64,000 nt of DNA, from NCBI RefSeq assembly GCF_042677205.1, contig NZ_JBHTIU010000043.1, positions 6,393 to 70,392 on the forward strand, in the 5' to 3' direction. Source of the stretch: Paenibacillus_L residui (GTDB taxonomy: Bacteria > Bacillota > Bacilli > Paenibacillales > NBRC-103111). Positions within the stretch are counted from its first letter, which is position 1. Every line of letters starts with the position of its first letter. This document shows positions 60,372-64,000 of this stretch, piece by piece. The notes beneath the pieces were generated by a model. That model searched no databases and had not been told where the DNA came from. It saw only the letters and a list, made by a program, of their open reading frames with translations. The position numbers and the translations under genes are program-made.

Positions 60372-60593
60372 TTAGATGTCTTCAGGAGCATCCTTGGAAT
60401 ACTCCAGGATATCCCCGGGCTGACAATCCAGCACTTCGCATATTTTTTCTAAAGTGGAAAAGCGAACCGCCTTCGCCTTTCCATTTTTCAGTATGGAAAG
60501 GTTTGCCATAGTGATCCCTACCTTTTCTGAAAGCTCGGTGACGCTCATTTTTCTTTTTGCCAGCATGACATCGATATGGATAAGAATGGCCAT
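60372..60593 (-). CDS. Small XRE-family regulator (YozG-like)
   Basis: The 73-residue protein is a single helix-turn-helix domain: 'MLAKRKMSVTELSEKVGITMANLSILKNGKA' (in pieces) and 'TLEKICEVLDCQPGDILEY', the typical YozG/Cro-CI form. It is encoded right after a DUF2975 membrane protein with a 9-base gap. This pair is common in Firmicutes, where the membrane protein is thought to act with the regulator. GAGGTG precedes the ATG. Targets are unknown, though its own operon (DUF2975-XRE-DUF817) is likely. Confidence 0.88.
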   Translation of the reverse strand: MAILIHIDVMLAKRKMSVTELSEKVGITMANLSILKNGKAKAVRFSTLEKICEVLDCQPGDILEYSKDAPEDI

Positions 60594-60602
60594 ATGTACA
60601 CC

Positions 60603-61079
60603 TCAGACGGTCAAATCGTTTTCCGATTTGATTTCTAATGCATTTGTTAACAGTTCCTGGAGAACGGCTGCGAAGACGGCTACAGCAGAAGTAGCAAAGA
60701 TAACGATGGCTCCAATGATTGCAATGGAATAATGGAAGGCGATCTGGAATCTAAGGAGCGCAAAACCGACGGCATACAATAGAATTATCGCAACGGCGCA
60801 ATATTTAATAGATTTCAATGAAGCTATGGCATGTTCAGAGAACGCATTATTGTTTTCAATGTAATGCAACAGTTTTAAAGCTTGGTACAGTGCAAAATAA
60901 AACGGTATGGCCGAAATATACACACCTGCGGGCACAGGATATCTCAAATAGGCATAATCGGGATTCATCTCTGCTGTGCTTCTAGCCAAACCCGGCAACC
61001 AAAAAATAAACAGTACAAGAGCAACCATACCAATAACGACAACAGCGATTTTCAGGAAAATGGTTTTTCCTCGTATCAT
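60603..61079 (-). CDS. DUF2975 family membrane protein
   Basis: ATG 61079 has GAGGTG nine bases upstream; GTG 61091 is an alternative. The protein has about 158 residues with four membrane helices in the DUF2975 layout: 'TIFLKIAVVVIGMVALVLFIF', 'GVYISAIPFYFALYQALKLLHYIE', 'ASLKSIKYCAVAIILLYAVGF' (in pieces), and a last helix pair near 110-145. The strand of residues 'NNAFSEHAIASLK' between helices 2 and 3 is the family core. It is the first gene of the DUF2975-XRE-DUF817 unit and probably modulates the XRE regulator. No enzymatic motif is seen. Confidence 0.85.
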   Translation of the reverse strand: MIRGKTIFLKIAVVVIGMVALVLFIFWLPGLARSTAEMNPDYAYLRYPVPAGVYISAIPFYFALYQALKLLHYIENNNAFSEHAIASLKSIKYCAVAIILLYAVGFALLRFQIAFHYSIAIIGAIVIFATSAVAVFAAVLQELLTNALEIKSENDLTV

Positions 61080-61349
61080 CTCATGGAGCACCTCACCCTC
61101 CGTTAATGGCAGTAGAATATCATTTTATTTATCGAATATCAATATATTTTTAGCTATACACGATAAATATTTATTATTTTTCAGGTGATGTCGGCCTGTT
61201 GCTAATGGCTGGCGTATCTCTTGAAAAGGGGCGTGCCTTCAATTAAGTATGCTCCTCTTGCCGACCATAAAATTTATTTATACAAGTGAAAGAAATAATC
61301 CGTTTTACTTTTTATGGATAAAGTTGTAAGTTGGGTTTGAGGTGATCCG

Positions 61350-62138
61350 ATGTCAAATCAAGTGAACTTTGGCCGAGTGTCTAAAGAGTATTCCAAGTAT
61401 CGGGATGAGCTGCCGGAGGTCATCTTCGAGCAGTTTAGGCGCAGAAATATCGAATTCTCCGGTAAGGCCGTGGCGGATTTGGGTGCGGGGAGCGGCATTT
61501 TCTGCAGGGCATTGGCCCGGCAAGGGGCATCGGTCACAGGGATCGAGCCGGAAATAAGCTTAATTAGTGCGGCGAAAGCCCAGGATGAGGCGGAAGGCCA
61601 TTCGATCCATTATATTCATTCAGTCGCCGAGAGCATAGACTTGCCCGATCGCAGCCTGGATGCTGTAACGGCTCTTAGGGCCTGGCACTGGTTCGACCGC
61701 CGATCGGTTCTAAAGGAAGTGAGGCGGCTGCTCAAAAGGAACGGCCTGTTGATCGTTATCAACTCAGTCTTTGTTCCGCAATTGTCGGATGTGGCGCAGC
61801 AAACGTTCAGGATTGTCAAACAATTCGGGGTTGAAATTAAGCCGGCCGGAGCTATGGGGGAGGTTAAGGAAAGAAGAAACGATTTTCCCGTGAACTGGTT
61901 CCGGGAATGGGAGGAAAGCGGCCTGAAGCTGATGGCTGAATGGCAGTACGATTACGATCTCAGCTTTACGGTGGAGGAATGGTGCGGCAAGATGAGAACC
62001 CTCTCTTGGATGACTAATGTGGAGGATGAGCGAAAGGAGAGGATCATTGCCCGGATCGAAGGGGAATTGTCCCCATTACCCGAGCCCCTGTCCATCCCGC
62101 ATCAATATTCTGTCGCGGTTATGATAATGCCTTCTTGA
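61350..62138 (+). CDS. Class I SAM-dependent methyltransferase
   Basis: The 262-residue protein is a UbiE/Methyltransf_11-type enzyme: 'AVADLGAGSGIFCRAL' (motif I, about residues 39-54), 'VTGIEPEISLI' (motif II), 'ESIDLPDRSLDAVTALRAWHWFD' (motif III) and 'LKRNGLLIVINSVFV'. The opening 'VNFGRVSKEYSKYRDELP' is common to many small Firmicute methyltransferases. The acceptor is unknown. GAGGTGA precedes the ATG. It is a single gene that converges with the DUF368 gene. Confidence 0.87.
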   Translation: MSNQVNFGRVSKEYSKYRDELPEVIFEQFRRRNIEFSGKAVADLGAGSGIFCRALARQGASVTGIEPEISLISAAKAQDEAEGHSIHYIHSVAESIDLPDRSLDAVTALRAWHWFDRRSVLKEVRRLLKRNGLLIVINSVFVPQLSDVAQQTFRIVKQFGVEIKPAGAMGEVKERRNDFPVNWFREWEESGLKLMAEWQYDYDLSFTVEEWCGKMRTLSWMTNVEDERKERIIARIEGELSPLPEPLSIPHQYSVAVMIMPS

Positions 62139-62147
62139 CCGACCGAT

Positions 62148-62168
62148 AAAAAAAGCTCCTAACGGAGC
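62148..62168 (-). terminator. Second (distal) terminator for the DUF368 gene
   Basis: Minus strand: GCTCC / GGAGC stem, loop GTTA, then seven T residues. It also lies just past the methyltransferase stop. Confidence 0.55.
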
Positions 62169-62268
62169 CATCTCGAAGATGAATAACCCGGTATTAGAGG
62201 AAGCTTTTTATGCCAATAGGAATCTATATTTACATCGTATTAACGCTGTAAAAGATTCCTTATGTGGT

Positions 62269-62290
62269 AAAAAAAGCTCCTCCCGGGAGC
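62269..62290 (-). terminator. First terminator for the DUF368 gene
   Basis: Minus strand: GCTCC / GGAGC stem with CGGGA loop, followed by seven T residues. It closely resembles the distal terminator at 62148-62168. Confidence 0.65.
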
Positions 62291-62344
62291 CGCAAAATGC
62301 TGTCCCGGGAGGAGTGATGGCCTTTATTTTGTCCCAGATTCATG

Positions 62345-63160
62345 CTAAGCACGGGTCTTGGAGCCGAACAGCAGGGCAACGACCAGACCTGCCACCAATG
62401 TGATGGCGCTAATTCCCAAAGTCGCCATATCGGAGGTGAAGCCCGGGAAGACGACGACGATAGATCCGAGAATCAGGCCGATTATGACGGCATAAGTCAT
62501 GTGAGGAAACTCTGACAGCAGATAGCGGATGCCCTTGCTGCTGACGATAAAACCGACAATCACGCCGGATCCGATAATGGCAATGAGCGGCAGATTAAGC
62601 TCGGACAGGGCATGAATGGCCGTGGAATAAACTCCGAGAACGAGCAGGATAAAGGAGCCGCTTATCCCCGGAAGCAGCATGGCCATACTGGCAAGCCAGC
62701 CGGAGAAGAACAAGCCTGCAACCGTGAGCAGCGTTAAGTTCGTGATCGGCTCTGCGGATTTATCCGTTTGAATGAATGCCATAGAAGCGAGCAGGGCCGC
62801 AGCAAGAATGAGAACGATCATGTGCGGCAACTTAAAATGGCGCTTGGCTTCCGATTGCCTGAAGATAAAGGGCAGGACGCCGATGATCAGACCGATAAAA
62901 AAGAACTGCGTTGGCTGGTAGTGATGCTCCAGTAAATATTTGATCAGACGGCTGAGAAGCAGGAGGGCCGTTCCCATTCCTGCTGCCAGCGGTATCAGAA
63001 ACCCGATGTGGCGTTTCCAATCGCGGCTGAAAAATCCGCTGATCGCTTCCAACAGACGGTCATAAATACCAAGCACGACGGCAATGGTACCACCGCTGAC
63101 TCCCGGGATCAAATCGCTGATGCCCATTAGCAGCCCACGGTAAATGTTCTTCCATTCCAT
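62345..63160 (-). CDS. DUF368 membrane protein, putative polyprenyl-phosphate translocase (PopT-like)
   Basis: ATG 63160 follows AGAGGAAAG and gives 271 residues; the upstream 27-residue extension is polar and unlikely. About eight membrane helices carry two inverted family blocks: 'GLLMGISDLIPGVSGGTIAVVLGIYDRLLE' (in pieces, about residues 9-38) and 'ASMAMLLPGISGSFILLVLGVY' (about 159-180). Repeated P-G-x-S-G motifs are the hallmark. DUF368 proteins have been reported to return undecaprenyl phosphate across the membrane, alongside DedA-family UptA. That would link it with the BcrC phosphatase in this window. Two tandem terminators follow. Confidence 0.87.
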   Translation of the reverse strand: MEWKNIYRGLLMGISDLIPGVSGGTIAVVLGIYDRLLEAISGFFSRDWKRHIGFLIPLAAGMGTALLLLSRLIKYLLEHHYQPTQFFFIGLIIGVLPFIFRQSEAKRHFKLPHMIVLILAAALLASMAFIQTDKSAEPITNLTLLTVAGLFFSGWLASMAMLLPGISGSFILLVLGVYSTAIHALSELNLPLIAIIGSGVIVGFIVSSKGIRYLLSEFPHMTYAVIIGLILGSIVVVFPGFTSDMATLGISAITLVAGLVVALLFGSKTRA

Positions 63161-63326
63161 AGTCTCTTTCCTCTCTTTATCCGAATATGAGCCTTGCTTG
63201 ATTTCTATTTCTTTATAGGGTTGTCCGACTTCGATCCTCAATTACTATACCATAATCTGCTTGGGAAGCGCACCCATCCATTAGTAGCATTCTTAGCTCG
63301 CCGTACTATAAAAGGAGGAGTGAAAG

Positions 63327-63869
63327 TTGATCTATTATCGATACGGGGACCTTGCGGTAAGGGCACTGGAAGAAAGCGACGCCGAGCTTCTGGTGCATTG
63401 GCTGAGTGATCCTCGCGTGTTGGAGTTCTATGAAGGGCGGGACAGGCCTTTAACCATGGAAACGGTCAAGGAGCAATTTTACGACCGATCGATAGAGATC
63501 GATCCATGTATAGTTCAATATCAAGGCAAGGATATCGGGTATATTCAATTCTACCCGATTGGCGATGAAGAGAAAGAAGAGTACGGCTATAGCGATTTTG
63601 CCGAAAACATATACGGGATGGATCAGTTTATCGGCGAGCCGGATTATTGGAACCGCGGAATAGGGACCGAGCTGGTGCGATCGATGGTCGACTATTTGAT
63701 CCGTGAGAAGCGGGCGGGCAAAATCGTAATGGACCCGCAAACCTGGAATGCCCGGGCCCTTAAAGTGTATGAGAAATGCGGGTTTGTCAAGGTCAAGCTG
63801 CTGCCGAAGCACGAATGGCATGAAGGCGAGTACAGAGACTGCTGGCTGATGGAATACCGGAATAATTAA
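63327..63869 (+). CDS. GNAT acetyltransferase resembling aminoglycoside 6'-N-acetyltransferase
   Basis: The 180-residue protein starts at TTG after AAAGGAGG. It has the AAC(6') pattern: 'DAELLVHWLSDPRVLEFYEGRD' near the start, 'GYIQFYPI', 'YGMDQFIGEPDYWNRGIGTELV' (acetyl-CoA loop, about residues 95-116), and 'DPQTWNARALKVYEKCGF'. AAC(6')-type enzymes acetylate the 6'-amino group of aminoglycosides, but chromosomal members can have other amine substrates. It is upstream of nothing recognisable before the window ends. Resistance activity is inferred only from motif likeness. Confidence 0.78.
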   Translation: MIYYRYGDLAVRALEESDAELLVHWLSDPRVLEFYEGRDRPLTMETVKEQFYDRSIEIDPCIVQYQGKDIGYIQFYPIGDEEKEEYGYSDFAENIYGMDQFIGEPDYWNRGIGTELVRSMVDYLIREKRAGKIVMDPQTWNARALKVYEKCGFVKVKLLPKHEWHEGEYRDCWLMEYRNN

Positions 63870-64000
63870 ATAAGGCGGGACGCGCCGGAGAGGCAAAGAC
63901 AGTAGATCAGAGCTTATTTTGTTCTATTGTCTTTTTTTTCTACGACTGACCAATTAACATACAATACTTATTTTCTGTTTCCTTGAGGTACTTTGCAGGA

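Overview
The window looks like a chromosome segment from a spore-forming, aerobic Firmicute of the Paenibacillaceae (Paenibacillus or a close relative). Base composition is near 50% GC and the Shine-Dalgarno sites are strong (AAGGAGG-type). Typical gene content includes an S-layer-anchored GH18 protein, a c-di-AMP riboswitch in front of a LysM-3D wall hydrolase, a tandem glycine riboswitch before gcvT, split gcvPA/gcvPB, ahpC-ahpF behind a PerR-type box, a Fur-type box at dps, DUF92, DUF817, DUF2975+XRE and DUF368. I saw no rRNA, tRNA, CRISPR array, prophage or intact insertion sequence.

Layout. 0-7 kb: a DUF5050-like protein open at the left edge, repeat copy 1, a marR-MFS operon with a clear operator, DUF92, GNAT, TetR, def and a small XRE regulator. 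7-12 kb: a promoter followed by an unassigned, highly base-paired RNA candidate, then odhA-odhB. 12-18.6 kb: a DHA2-type exporter, an acyl-CoA synthetase, and a DUF2264/DUF4091 glycan pair. 18.6-29 kb: secreted or surface carbohydrate genes (an alginate-lyase-2/citrate-binding-like protein and GH18+SLH), then a glycosyltransferase/methyltransferase cluster that includes a GT4-GT4-DNRLRE fusion. 29-36 kb: riboswitch-LysM-3D gene, a permease, a GH4 gene divergent from an AraC regulator, and a Gfo/Idh/MocA oxidoreductase. 36-42.5 kb: an orphan Rieske protein and the glycine cleavage genes (gcvH divergent from riboswitch-gcvT, then gcvPA-gcvPB), split by two kinds of repeat. 43-47 kb: a two-gene 2-oxoacid:ferredoxin oxidoreductase. 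47-54 kb: dps, membrane proteins, a PASTA pseudokinase, an MFS transporter, a BcrC-like phosphatase, and the wreck of a bacitracin-type regulator/ABC transporter operon. 54-64 kb: MFS, ahpCF, a TIM-barrel isomerase, repeat copy 3, DUF817/XRE/DUF2975, a methyltransferase, DUF368, and an AAC(6')-like acetyltransferase.

Main points for a second look. (1) A dispersed intergenic repeat family is present three times in the same orientation. Each copy has ~51-52-bp tandem units, then nested inverted repeats closed by a TGCAGGTCTTT arm, then a conserved tail; one copy sits inside the gcv operon beside a separate ~36-bp tandem array. (2) A ~207-nt structured RNA candidate starts where a good promoter predicts and lies upstream of odhA. 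(3) A GT4-GT4-DNRLRE fusion sits inside a glycan/methylation cluster. (4) A deletion scar joins a response-regulator receiver to the tail of a BcrB-like permease. (5) A PASTA-domain protein has a kinase-like domain without catalytic residues. (6) The dps promoter carries both PerR-like and Fur-like boxes. All family assignments were made by eye from protein motifs; no database search was run.
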